Shown in pieces: positions 38,072 through 47,760 of a stretch of DNA of 64,000 nt (its first letter is position 1; each line of letters starts with the position of its first letter). Location: NCBI RefSeq assembly GCF_003226555.1, contig NZ_QKQS01000013.1:99890-163889 (forward strand). Reading direction: 5' to 3'. The stretch is from Rhodopseudomonas palustris (GTDB lineage: Bacteria; Pseudomonadota; Alphaproteobacteria; Rhizobiales; Xanthobacteraceae). The notes under the pieces are model-generated. The model did not search any database, was not told the DNA's origin, and saw only the letters and a list, made by a program, of their open reading frames with translations. The translations under genes were made by a program, and so were the position numbers.

Positions 38072-38632
38072 CTACTTGTGCTGCTGGGCGACGAAGCCGG
38101 CGAAGGCGTCGATGTACTTCTGCAGGAACTCGCGCAACGAATCCTTCACCAGCGCGCCGTCCTCGGCGAACGCGTCCGCGATGCCTCCGACATAGGCTTC
38201 CGGCTGCTGGAGCGTCGGCATGTTGAGAAACACCAGGCACTGCCGCAGATGGTGGTTGGCGCCGAAGCCGCCGATCGCACCCGGCGAATTCGACAGCACC
38301 CCGGCCGGCTTCTTGTCGAAGCAGCTCTTGCCGTACGGGCGCGAACCGACATCGACCGCGTTCTTCAGCACACCGGGGATTGAACGGTTGTATTCGGGCG
38401 TGACGAACAGCACAGCGTCGGAGGCGTTGATACTGTCGCGGAACGCCGTCCAGTCGGCCGGCGGCGCGTCGGTCTCAAGGTCCTGGTTGTACATCGACAG
38501 GCCATGCAGCGTGACGATGTCGAGCTTCAGCGAGTCCGGCGCCAGCTTGGCGAGCGCCTGCGCGGTGCGCAGCGAATACGCTTGTTTGCGCAGACTGCCG
38601 ACGACGACGGCGACGCGATGGGGTGGAGCCAT
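38072..38632 (-). CDS. NADPH-dependent FMN reductase family protein
   Basis: 186 residues of the flavodoxin-like quinone/FMN/chromate reductase family. Early VVVGSLRKQAYSLRTAQALAKLAPDSLKLDIV binds FMN phosphate; ALFVTPEYNRSIPGVLKNAVDVGSRP (here VLFVTPEYNRSIPGVLKNAVD) is the family signature, and KPAGVLSNSPGAIGGFGANHHLRQ follows. Physiological substrate unknown. It is monocistronic, between ftsB and the CoA-transferase gene. Confidence 0.92.
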   Translation of the reverse strand: MAPPHRVAVVVGSLRKQAYSLRTAQALAKLAPDSLKLDIVTLHGLSMYNQDLETDAPPADWTAFRDSINASDAVLFVTPEYNRSIPGVLKNAVDVGSRPYGKSCFDKKPAGVLSNSPGAIGGFGANHHLRQCLVFLNMPTLQQPEAYVGGIADAFAEDGALVKDSLREFLQKYIDAFAGFVAQQHK

Positions 38633-38801
38633 TGGGAATTCCTCCGGTGCAGCAATGGAAACACGCTCGCGGCGAGCCTAGCCCGCCGCGATGACGGAGA
38701 AAGCGCAACTCGCGACATCGTCGCCGCGATGACGCGGTTTTGATGGGGGAAAGCGTCTGCGTCCGACCGGCCGGCGGCCGCGCCCTCCCGCCTCGCCCGC
38801 C

Positions 38802-39944
38802 CTATTCGGCCGCAGCGCGGTTGCCCAGCACCTCATGGTTGTGCGCGCCGAGCTTCGGCGTGGCGAGCTCGGGATGCGGCCGCTCGCCATCGAACACGAT
38901 CGGCAGGCCTGCGACCGTGAGGCCGGTGTCCGGCATCGTGCGCAGCAGATCGACCGCGGCGAGCTGTTCGGTCGCGGCGAGCTCGGGGATGTCGTTGACC
39001 GGGCTGACCGGCACCCCGGCGCCCTTGAGCGCCGCGAGCCAGTCAGCGGCGTTGCGGGTCTTCAGCACCTCCTGCATCAAAGGGATCAGAACGGGGCGAT
39101 GGGCCTGCCGGTCGCGCACCCGCGCAAAGCGCTGATCGGCGCTCCACTCCGGATGGCCGAGCACATCGGCACAGCGCGCGAACAGGCGGTCGTTGCCGGC
39201 CGCGATCACGATCGGACGGTCGGCGGTCTCGAACACCTGGTACGGCGCCAGCGTGCCGCTCGCCGTGCCATGGCGGACCGGCGCCTCGCCGTCGAGCAGG
39301 TAGCCGCTGAGCGACATGTCGACCCAGCCGACCGCGGTGTCGAACAGCGAGGTGTCGATCACGCAGCCTTTGCCGGTGACGTGGCGCTGCTGCAGCGCTG
39401 CCAGCGCGCCGATCACGCACCACTGCGCTGTGGCGCGATCGTTGATCGGCGGGGCACAGAAGGTCGGCGGATGCTCGGGGCCGCCGGTCAGCGACATCAC
39501 CGCGCCATAGGCCTGCAGCAGCGGATCGAAGCCCGGCTCCTTGCTCAGCGGACCGGACTTGCCGAACGCCCACACCGAGCAATAGATCAGCCGCGGATTG
39601 ACCGCGCACATCACGTCGGGCCCGATGCCGCACGATGCGACCACACCGGAGCGTAGGTTCTGGATCAGGATGTCCGCATCCTGGACAAGCTCTTTGAGCC
39701 GCGCGACATCGGCCGGGTTCTTGATGTCCAGCGTCACCGACCGCTTGTTGCGGTTGTAGGTGTGGAACAGCAGCGAGTCGCCGTCGACGAAGGGCGGGCC
39801 CCAATGCCGGGCGTCATCGCCGCCGTCGTGCTTCTCGATCTTGATCACCTCGGCGCCCATGTCACCGAGGATCATCCCGGCCATCGGCCCGGCGATCGCC
39901 TGCGCGATCTCGATCACTTTGATTCCGGCGAGCGGTCCACCCAT
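38802..39944 (-). CDS. CaiB/BaiF family CoA transferase
   Basis: 380 residues of class III CoA transferases. The N-terminus (LAGIKVIEIAQAIAGPMAGMILGDMGAEVIKIEKHDGGDDAR) and NRNKRSVTLDIKNP are typical. The catalytic Asp is Asp169 (CAPPINDRATAQW), at the position known for formyl-CoA transferase. The acyl substrate cannot be told. It is divergent from the LysE-type gene. Confidence 0.92.
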   Translation of the reverse strand: MGGPLAGIKVIEIAQAIAGPMAGMILGDMGAEVIKIEKHDGGDDARHWGPPFVDGDSLLFHTYNRNKRSVTLDIKNPADVARLKELVQDADILIQNLRSGVVASCGIGPDVMCAVNPRLIYCSVWAFGKSGPLSKEPGFDPLLQAYGAVMSLTGGPEHPPTFCAPPINDRATAQWCVIGALAALQQRHVTGKGCVIDTSLFDTAVGWVDMSLSGYLLDGEAPVRHGTASGTLAPYQVFETADRPIVIAAGNDRLFARCADVLGHPEWSADQRFARVRDRQAHRPVLIPLMQEVLKTRNAADWLAALKGAGVPVSPVNDIPELAATEQLAAVDLLRTMPDTGLTVAGLPIVFDGERPHPELATPKLGAHNHEVLGNRAAAE

Positions 39945-40035
39945 TGCGGTCTCCGTTTTCGTGTTATGTCTGTCGCGCGCACTGTTTCAGCTGCGCGAGG
40001 CAAATTGCAAGTGTCTGGCAGGAGCGGAGCGCGCA

Positions 40036-40650
40036 ATGGTGACTGCCGAATTTCTCATCACCTCGCTGATCATCGTCGCCTCGCCCGGAACCGGCGTGCT
40101 CTACACCGTGGCCGCCGGGCTGTCGCGAGGGCCTCGCGCCAGCACGGTCGCAGCGTTCGGCTCGACCATCGGGATCGTGCCACACATGGCCGCCGCGATC
40201 CTCGGCCTTGCCGCCCTGCTCCACACCAGCGCGGTGGCGTTTCAGACCTTCAAATATCTCGGCGTCGCCTATCTGCTGTACATGGCGTGGAAGACGCTGG
40301 GTGAGCGCGGGCCGCTCAGTGTCGAGACCGACGTCGGCGCCCCCTCGGCGCTGCAGATGACGGTGACGGGCGTGCTGATCAACATCCTCAATCCAAAACT
40401 GTCGATCTTCTTCCTCGCCTTCCTGCCGCAATTCGTCTCCGCCGACGACGCCCATCCGCTCGGCCGGATGATCGAGCTCAGCGGCATCTTCATGCTGATG
40501 ACGTTCGTAGTGTTCGTGATCTACGGCCTGTTCGCCGCGTGGCTGCGCGACCACGTCATCACCCGGCTGCAAGTGATGACCTGGCTGCGCCGCAGCTTCG
40601 CCGCCGCCTTCGTGGCGCTCGGCGCCAAGCTGGCGACCGCGGAGCGGTGA
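40036..40650 (+). CDS. LysE/RhtB family exporter
   Basis: 204 residues from ATG 40036 (MVTAEFLITSLIIVASPGTGVLYTVAAGLSRG), with GGAGCG upstream. Five to six membrane helices and the family motif P-G-T-G near the N-terminus; NILNPKLSIFFLAFLPQFV is the second signature. Such carriers export amino acids or their analogues. The substrate is unknown. It overlaps no other gene; divergent from the CoA transferase. Confidence 0.92.
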   Translation: MVTAEFLITSLIIVASPGTGVLYTVAAGLSRGPRASTVAAFGSTIGIVPHMAAAILGLAALLHTSAVAFQTFKYLGVAYLLYMAWKTLGERGPLSVETDVGAPSALQMTVTGVLINILNPKLSIFFLAFLPQFVSADDAHPLGRMIELSGIFMLMTFVVFVIYGLFAAWLRDHVITRLQVMTWLRRSFAAAFVALGAKLATAER

Positions 40651-40680
40651 CGCCTGTTATTGAGCTGATCGTCTCACAGC

Positions 40681-40771
40681 CGTCATGCCCGGGCTTGTCC
40701 CGGGCATCCACGCCTTACGGCGGCTCAACAAGGAAAGACGTAGTGGCCGGGACGAGCCCCCGGCCATGACG
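40681..40771. repeat. Palindromic intergenic repeat, GTCATGCCCGGGC family
   Basis: CGTCATGCCCGGGCTTGTCCCGGGCATCC at the left end is matched by GGCCGGGACGAGCCCCCGGCCATGACG at the right end, a typical repeat of the group. It lies between the convergent LysE-type and oxygenase genes. Confidence 0.8.
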
Positions 40772-40803
40772 CAGGATAGCACCTTCGCTATTAAGGGCGT
40801 CAG

Positions 40804-41607
40804 TCAGGTCCGCGCGCGGACCTCGTTGAGCAGGAAGTTGCCGAGCCGCTTGCCTCGGTTGCGCAGCACCTTGAGGACGCCCTGATCGACGAAGTAGGTC
40901 AGCAGGATGCTGTCGCGGGTCTCGACGCGATCGTGGACCGGATCGGCGGAATGCCAAGTGTGCTTGTCGACCGCGAAGGCGTAGCCGGAATTTGGCGCGA
41001 ACTTCATCTGCCGCGCCTTCGGCATCGAGCCGTCCGGCAGGACGTCGTGGAAGATCGTGCCAATGTCAGTGTTGGCCTCGTCGCGCGGCAGATACAGCTG
41101 CACGGTGATGCCCTTCCAGTGGGTGTCGGTGTGCGGCGTGATCCGATAGCCGGGAATGTCGCGCGTCAGGATCGGGATCGGGAACATCCCGACCGATGCG
41201 AAATCCGGCCCGAACCGCTGCTCAAGCGCCGGCCCGAGCTTGCGGCGGAACGCGTTCTTCACCGGCTCCGAACACAGCGCGTCGCCGACCATCCGCCACA
41301 CCGAACGCTGCGCCGGTGACAGATGGCGGATGTACTCGGGAAACAAGTCGATCTTCACCCGGGTATGGGTGCCGTCGGCGAGGTCGTTCCCCTTGCTACG
41401 GCCGTGCATCGGCCGGTAGTCGCCGGCACGTGGCAGCGCCTCGAGCATCGCCGCATAGACGTCGGTAGGAAAGATCCCGCTGAATTCGAGGTGATAGAAC
41501 GGCTCCTGCACCACCGCGGCGGCGTCGATCGCCCGGACGATGTGCTCGGTGAGCGCCTCGGTCGACATCCGCAACTCCGACGGACGACGTTCGGCCAGTT
41601 GGTCCAT
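40804..41607 (-). CDS. 2-oxoglutarate/Fe(II)-dependent oxygenase-like protein
   Basis: 267 residues from ATG 41607 with an AGGACT site; an internal ATG at 41568 is less likely. A double-stranded beta-helix fold is indicated by a H-x-D motif (TPHTDTHWKGITVQLYLP), a distal His (AVDKHTWHSADPV) and an Arg in RDSILLTYF, in the order of the Fe(II) and 2-oxoglutarate ligands of prolyl-hydroxylase-like enzymes. The N-terminus (EPFYHLEFSGIFPTDVYAAMLEALP) is common in uncharacterised bacterial members. Substrate unknown. Confidence 0.75.
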   Translation of the reverse strand: MDQLAERRPSELRMSTEALTEHIVRAIDAAAVVQEPFYHLEFSGIFPTDVYAAMLEALPRAGDYRPMHGRSKGNDLADGTHTRVKIDLFPEYIRHLSPAQRSVWRMVGDALCSEPVKNAFRRKLGPALEQRFGPDFASVGMFPIPILTRDIPGYRITPHTDTHWKGITVQLYLPRDEANTDIGTIFHDVLPDGSMPKARQMKFAPNSGYAFAVDKHTWHSADPVHDRVETRDSILLTYFVDQGVLKVLRNRGKRLGNFLLNEVRART

Positions 41608-41691
41608 GATTCAGTCCTGCTTTGCCCAGCTGCATGAGACTAACTCTCATCTGCAGCATGGGCCAGCAGCATTTGCGATCAATCGCGGCGT

Positions 41692-42828
41692 TTATTTGGT
41701 CGGATCGATCAGGAATTTCTCGCCGGTGGCGCGCTTGTTGTAGACCGCGATGGCGTCGAGGCTGAGCACCTCCTTCAGCGACACCGTCCGGGTGTAATGG
41801 CTGGCGAAGGTTGTCTTGATCTCTGCGGCGACCCGAGCGCGGAGCTTGGCGGCATCCGCGGCACCGATCTTCTGCAGGAACGGGAACAGCAGCCAGCCGC
41901 CGACCGCCCAGGCGAAGCCGAAATTGCGCACGATTTCGGTCGGCTTGGTGTCGAGGCTGCCGTAGATGTAGACCTGCTTCATCACGTTCGAGCCATAGCG
42001 GCTGTAGGGCCCGGTGGCGGTCTTGCCGATTGCCGCTTCCATGCAGCTCAGGATCTGCCCGGCGAGCCGGCCACCGCCGATCGCGTCGAACGCGATGGTC
42101 GCACCGGTCTTGACGAGCGCCTCGGTGAGATCGTCGAGGAAGGTCGGCGCGGTGGAGTCGACCACGTATTTGGCGCCGATGTCGCGCAGCAGCTTGGCCT
42201 GCGCCTCGCTGCGGACGATGTTGACCAGATCGATGCCGTCCTTGAGGCAAATCCGGTTCAGCATCTGGCCGAGGTTCGACGCCGCGGCGGTGTGCACCAG
42301 CGCCTTGTGGCCTTCGCGCTTCATCGTCTCGGTCATGCCGAGCGCGGTCAGCGGATTGACGAAGCACGAGGCGCCTTCGGCCGCGGTGGTACCGTCCTGA
42401 AGCTTCAGGCAGTCGGCCGCCTTGATCAGGCGGTATTGCGCATACATCGCACCGCCGATCATCGCCACGGTCTTGCCGAGCAGCGCCTGCGCCGCGTCTG
42501 AAGTCCCGGCCTTGATCACCGTGCCGGCGCCCTCGTTGCCGACCGGCATCGATTCGTCGAGCCGGCCTGCCATTGCCTTCAGCGCGGCTTCGGGCACCTT
42601 GGCGGTGATCACCGGCGCGGCCGGCGTACCGGAGGCCTTGGCGGTCGACATGTCGGCGGCGCCGAACAGCAGGCCGAGATCGGACGGATTGATCGGGGTG
42701 GCTTCGACCCGGACCACCACCTCGTCGGGACCGGGCTCGGGAATGCTCACCGGCACCAGCGAGACTTCGAGGTCGCCGCTCGCCTTGATCAGCGAGCGCA
42801 GTTGCAGTCCGGTGATGGCCTCGGTCAC
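41692..42828 (-). CDS. Zinc-binding dehydrogenase (MDR superfamily), quinone-oxidoreductase-like
   Basis: 378 residues. Medium-chain dehydrogenase/reductase fold: the N-terminal catalytic half (VVVRVEATPINPSDLGLLFG) and a Rossmann half with ALVHTAAASNLGQMLNRICLKDGI, which is a modified A-x-x-x-x-x-G-Q motif. The structural and catalytic zinc Cys clusters are missing, so it is closer to zinc-free enoyl or quinone reductases. Substrate unknown. It lies 84 bases upstream of the oxygenase gene on the same strand. Confidence 0.85.
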   Translation of the reverse strand: MTEAITGLQLRSLIKASGDLEVSLVPVSIPEPGPDEVVVRVEATPINPSDLGLLFGAADMSTAKASGTPAAPVITAKVPEAALKAMAGRLDESMPVGNEGAGTVIKAGTSDAAQALLGKTVAMIGGAMYAQYRLIKAADCLKLQDGTTAAEGASCFVNPLTALGMTETMKREGHKALVHTAAASNLGQMLNRICLKDGIDLVNIVRSEAQAKLLRDIGAKYVVDSTAPTFLDDLTEALVKTGATIAFDAIGGGRLAGQILSCMEAAIGKTATGPYSRYGSNVMKQVYIYGSLDTKPTEIVRNFGFAWAVGGWLLFPFLQKIGAADAAKLRARVAAEIKTTFASHYTRTVSLKEVLSLDAIAVYNKRATGEKFLIDPTK

Positions 42829-42898
42829 GTCTCTCTCCCTCTTGTCTGTTGCGGCCGCACCTTGGGGCAGCCGCGCGCAGGGTTCAAGACGAGGCGAT

Positions 42899-42925
42899 GG
42901 CCGCGACGATCACATCATCGCGGCC
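42899..42925 (-). terminator. Hairpin after enolase
   Basis: GGCCGCGA...TCGCGGCC is an 8-bp G+C stem 12 bases after the eno stop codon. No T run follows on the minus strand, so a stability hairpin is as likely as a terminator. Confidence 0.4.
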
Positions 42926-42936
42926 AAGGGATGCGC

Positions 42937-44370
<1,434 letters not shown>

Positions 44371-44405
44371 CTAGGACGGCGGTAACGGAGACCCCGAGTT
44401 CAAGC

Positions 44406-44882
44406 ATGTCGAAAACACCGCGCAAATCCGCCCCCTCCTCATCCCTCCAGCTCGGCCAGGCCGTCGAATGGCCCGACCGGCCGGAAGCCGCCAAGCTCGA
44501 CCGGGTGCCCAACCCGCAGAAGGACACCAATTTCCTGGCACGCTTCACGGCGCCGGAATTCACCTCGCTGTGCCCAGTCACCGGCCAGCCGGATTTCGCC
44601 CATCTGGTGATTGATTACGTTCCGGGCCCGTGGCTTTTGGAGTCGAAGTCGCTGAAGCTATACCTCGCCTCGTTCCGCAACCACGGCGCCTTCCACGAAG
44701 ACTGCACTGTGGCGATCGGCAAGCGGATCGCGGCCGAGATCAAACCGAAATGGCTGCGGATCGGCGGCTACTGGTATCCGCGCGGCGGCATCCCGATCGA
44801 CGTGTTCTGGCAGACCGGCAAATTGCCGAAAGACGTCTGGGTGCCGGACCAGGGCGTGCAGCCGTATCGCGGGCGGGGTTAG
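44406..44882 (+). CDS. queF: NADPH-dependent 7-cyano-7-deazaguanine reductase QueF
   Basis: 158 residues from ATG 44406 ([15 protein letters not shown]). A type I QueF (unimodular, T-fold) of the queuosine pathway that reduces preQ0 to preQ1. Cys56 in [14 protein letters not shown] is the catalytic thiol, with Asp63 near it, and the QueF motif [20 protein letters not shown] is complete. It is convergent with the NadE-like gene and their stops overlap by 4 bases. No preQ1 riboswitch could be made out upstream. Confidence 0.95.
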   Translation: MSKTPRKSAPSSSLQLGQAVEWPDRPEAAKLDRVPNPQKDTNFLARFTAPEFTSLCPVTGQPDFAHLVIDYVPGPWLLESKSLKLYLASFRNHGAFHEDCTVAIGKRIAAEIKPKWLRIGGYWYPRGGIPIDVFWQTGKLPKDVWVPDQGVQPYRGRG

Positions 44883-45898
44883 ATCCGCACCGCCTCGTCC
44901 ACCAGCAGCGGCGGTTCGTGCAGATAGCGGGTGGCGCGACGCTTGGCTTCGATGTCTTTCCAGACGCGCAGGATCTGGTCGGGCGTCAGCTCGGCCGCGG
45001 GCGCTGCGATCTCCGCCGGGATACCGGCGTTGAGAGCGTACAGGCACAGGTCCATGCGCTGATACGGCAGCGAGAAGTAGAACTCCTCCTGGGTCTGCGG
45101 CAGCGACCAGGTGTCGGTGGTCGGCGGCCGCTGTCGGATCTCCTGCGGCACGCCGAGGTGGTCGGCGAGCTGATAGACCTGCGACTTGTAGAGGTGCGCG
45201 ATTGGCTTGAAGTCCGCGGCGCCGTCACCGTTCTTGACGAAGAATCCCTGGTCGTACTCCAGCCGGTTCGGCGTGCCGGCGACCGCGTAGTTCAGCCGGT
45301 CGGCGTGGTAGTACTCGATCTGCTTGCGGGTACGCTGCTTCATATTGGTCGCGGCGATGATACCGAGATAGGTGCCGAGCGGCAGCCGCAGCTTGCGCTG
45401 CTCGCCGTCCGGCGACTGCACCACCAGCGAGGTGATGCTGTAGGCCGAACCGAGCGCATTGGCGATCACCACCTTGCAGCCCCAGCCGTCGCCGAATTCC
45501 GGCACCAGTGTGCGGATGAAGGCGTCGCGCCGCGCATAGCAGCCCGCGCCGGCGAGCATCGGCGCGACGTCCTCGGTGACGCTGGCGATGCCGAGGGTCT
45601 CCGCCATCAGCCGGCCGAGCCGCAGGCTGTCGGGGTCGGAATCCTGTTCCGGCATCAGCAGCGCCAGCACCTTGCCGGGCCCGAAGGCTCGCACGCACAA
45701 CGCCGCGGTGACCGACGAGTCGATACCGCCGGACAGCCCGATGATTGCGCCGCGGCGGCGCAGGCGGCGCTGCACCTGGGCGCGGATCGCCTCGACGATC
45801 CGGTCGGTTTCCGCCGCGGCGTCGATCCGCAGCACATCGCTGCTGAAGCCAAGCGGCTCGGCGGCGGCGGTGGCCGCGCCCGGGACAATGCTGTTCAT
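44879..45898 (-). CDS. NadE-like NAD+ synthetase family ATP-pyrophosphatase without glutaminase domain
   Basis: 339 residues. The ATP-binding P-loop SGGIDSS (residues 56-62) and the downstream [41 protein letters not shown] and [46 protein letters not shown]-like regions resemble NAD+ synthetase, where ammonia attacks an adenylated acid. It has no amidase domain, so it would need free ammonia or a partner. It overlaps the AMP-ligase gene by 4 bases and closes the asnB-ACP-ligase operon. Either it is the cell's NadE, or a relative recruited to amidate another acid; the operon favours the second reading. Confidence 0.82.
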   Translation of the reverse strand: MNSIVPGAATAAAEPLGFSSDVLRIDAAAETDRIVEAIRAQVQRRLRRRGAIIGLSGGIDSSVTAALCVRAFGPGKVLALLMPEQDSDPDSLRLGRLMAETLGIASVTEDVAPMLAGAGCYARRDAFIRTLVPEFGDGWGCKVVIANALGSAYSITSLVVQSPDGEQRKLRLPLGTYLGIIAATNMKQRTRKQIEYYHADRLNYAVAGTPNRLEYDQGFFVKNGDGAADFKPIAHLYKSQVYQLADHLGVPQEIRQRPPTTDTWSLPQTQEEFYFSLPYQRMDLCLYALNAGIPAEIAAPAAELTPDQILRVWKDIEAKRRATRYLHEPPLLVDEAVRI

Positions 45899-47439
45899 TC
45901 AGCAGCCTCCAACACCGCCGCAGCGAGCGCGCGACGGTCGATTTTGCCATTGTCGGATTTCGGCAAAGCGTCGCGAAATTCGACGTGCTTGGGCACCATG
46001 AAGTCTTCCAGATACCGCGCGCAATGGCGGATCACGTCCTGCGCGGTGAGGCCGCCGTCGTCGGCGACCACCAGCGCCTTGATGGCGGCGCCGAGCACCG
46101 GATCCTCGACGCCGATTACCGCCGCCTCCTTCACACCTCGAAGCGCGTGCAGCACGTTCTCGACTTCCTTCGGGCTGACCTTTTCGCCGCGGGTCTTGAT
46201 GATGTCGTCCTTGCGGCCGACGAAGTACAGAAAGCCTGCATCGTCGCTACGGAACAGGTCGCCGGTGTAAAGCACGTTCTCCCAGGCGAATGGTCCCGGC
46301 CGCAGCGACCGTGCGGTGGCTTCCGGATTCTCCCAATAGCCCTTCATCACATGCGGGCCGCGGATCACCAGTTCGCCGACTTCGCCGGGCGGCAACCGCG
46401 CACCGGAATCGTCGACCACATAGGCTTCGGTCCCTGGAATGGCGATGCCGACCGAACCCGGCCGCTGCGCGAGCTGTTCCGGCGGCAGGTAGGTGCAGCG
46501 CTTGCATTCGGTCAGGCCGTACATCGAGTACAATCGCGCCTGCGGGAATAATTTGGTCAGCCGCAGCACATACGCGACCGGCAGCGCCGCGGCAGTGTTG
46601 GTGATGTAGCGCAGGCTCGGCAGGCTGCCCGGCGCCAGATTCTTCATCTGCAGCAGCATCGCCGCCATGGTCGGCACGATCGGAAAGCCGGTGACGCGCT
46701 CGGCGTCGATCTTCTGCAGAATGGTCTGCGGGAACGCGAACGACTTCTCCAGCACCAGCGTGGCGCCGACCTTCGCGGCCATCAGCGCCTGATACAGGCC
46801 GTAGTCGAACGACAGCGGCAGCACGCTGAGCACGACGTCGTCATCACGGCTCTGCAGATAAGTGGTGATCGATGTCGCGGCGGCGACGACGTTCTGATGC
46901 GTCATCATCACGCCCTTGGGATGGCCGGTCGATCCCGATGTGTAGATCAGCATCGCCAGATCGAGTTCGATGCCGGCGAACGGCAGACCATCGCAGGGCT
47001 GCGCCAGCGCATCCGCAAAGCTGATCCAGCCGGACGGAGACGTCGCCCCGTCGGTGACTACGACAGTATTAACCGACGGCGCTTCGGCAATCGCCTTCTG
47101 TGCCACGGTCCCGAGACGGCCGCTGGTCACCAGCGCGGCCGCGCGACAGTTGTTGAGGATGTAGCCGAGCTTGTCCGACTTGGTCGACGGATTGATCGGC
47201 GACAGCACCGCACCGGCCTTCAGTGTCGCAAAGATCGCGATCACAGCTTCCGCGCAGTTGTCGAGGAACACCACGACGCGATCGCCGCGGGCGACGCCGG
47301 CGCCGAGCAGCGCCGCTGCCAGACGAGTCGAGGCTTCGTCCAGCTCGCGATACGACAGTCGCCGGTCGCCCGCCACCAGCGCCGTCTTGTCGGGCCAGGC
47401 CGCCGCGCTATGCGTCAGGAATTGCTCGACGCGCATCAT
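45895..47439 (-). CDS. AMP-forming acyl/amino acid ligase
   Basis: 514 residues of the ANL superfamily. The adenylation motif LIYTSGSTGHPKGVMMTHQN is at about 170, GLTECKRCTYLP is the A5-like motif, GRKDDIIKTRGEKVSPKEVENVL holds the hinge, and the catalytic Lys is in KSDNGKIDRRAL at the C-terminus. It probably adenylates an acid and loads it on the carrier protein encoded 42 bases upstream (47482-47748). It resembles ligases found in exosortase-A-associated exopolysaccharide loci. Substrate unknown. The start is the first ATG of an MM pair. Confidence 0.9.
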   Translation of the reverse strand: MMRVEQFLTHSAAAWPDKTALVAGDRRLSYRELDEASTRLAAALLGAGVARGDRVVVFLDNCAEAVIAIFATLKAGAVLSPINPSTKSDKLGYILNNCRAAALVTSGRLGTVAQKAIAEAPSVNTVVVTDGATSPSGWISFADALAQPCDGLPFAGIELDLAMLIYTSGSTGHPKGVMMTHQNVVAAATSITTYLQSRDDDVVLSVLPLSFDYGLYQALMAAKVGATLVLEKSFAFPQTILQKIDAERVTGFPIVPTMAAMLLQMKNLAPGSLPSLRYITNTAAALPVAYVLRLTKLFPQARLYSMYGLTECKRCTYLPPEQLAQRPGSVGIAIPGTEAYVVDDSGARLPPGEVGELVIRGPHVMKGYWENPEATARSLRPGPFAWENVLYTGDLFRSDDAGFLYFVGRKDDIIKTRGEKVSPKEVENVLHALRGVKEAAVIGVEDPVLGAAIKALVVADDGGLTAQDVIRHCARYLEDFMVPKHVEFRDALPKSDNGKIDRRALAAAVLEAAE

Positions 47440-47481
47440 CGATCTCCGAGTTCAAGCGGCGGATGGTCCGCGGACGAATTC

Positions 47482-47748
47482 TCAGGCTGCGAGCGAGCTA
47501 CCCTGACGACGAGCAACATAACCGTCGATCGCGGCGATCGAGTCGAGATTGTCCGGGACGATGTCCTCATCCGCGATGCTGATCGCAAATTCGGATTCCA
47601 GGAACGCCACCAGTTCGAGAATGCCGGTGGAGTCGATCAGGCCGGCTTCGAGCAGTGACTCGCCGTCGGCGATCGCGTCGGTGTCCTCGCGAAACAGGAA
47701 GTTCTCTTCGATGAAAGCGCGGATCTTCGCGCGGCGGTCGGTCGACAT
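47482..47748 (-). CDS. Acyl carrier protein, dedicated
   Basis: 88 residues: a four-helix carrier protein with the phosphopantetheine Ser40 in LLEAGLIDSTGILELVAFLE. Acidic, but with an Arg-rich start and a SLAA end. The L-I-D-S motif in place of the D-S-L of fatty-acid ACPs is typical of carriers served by a stand-alone ligase. It is 12 bases downstream of asnB and 42 bases upstream of the ligase, so the three are co-expressed. Confidence 0.93.
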   Translation of the reverse strand: MSTDRRAKIRAFIEENFLFREDTDAIADGESLLEAGLIDSTGILELVAFLESEFAISIADEDIVPDNLDSIAAIDGYVARRQGSSLAA

Positions 47749-47760
47749 AACTCGTCCTTT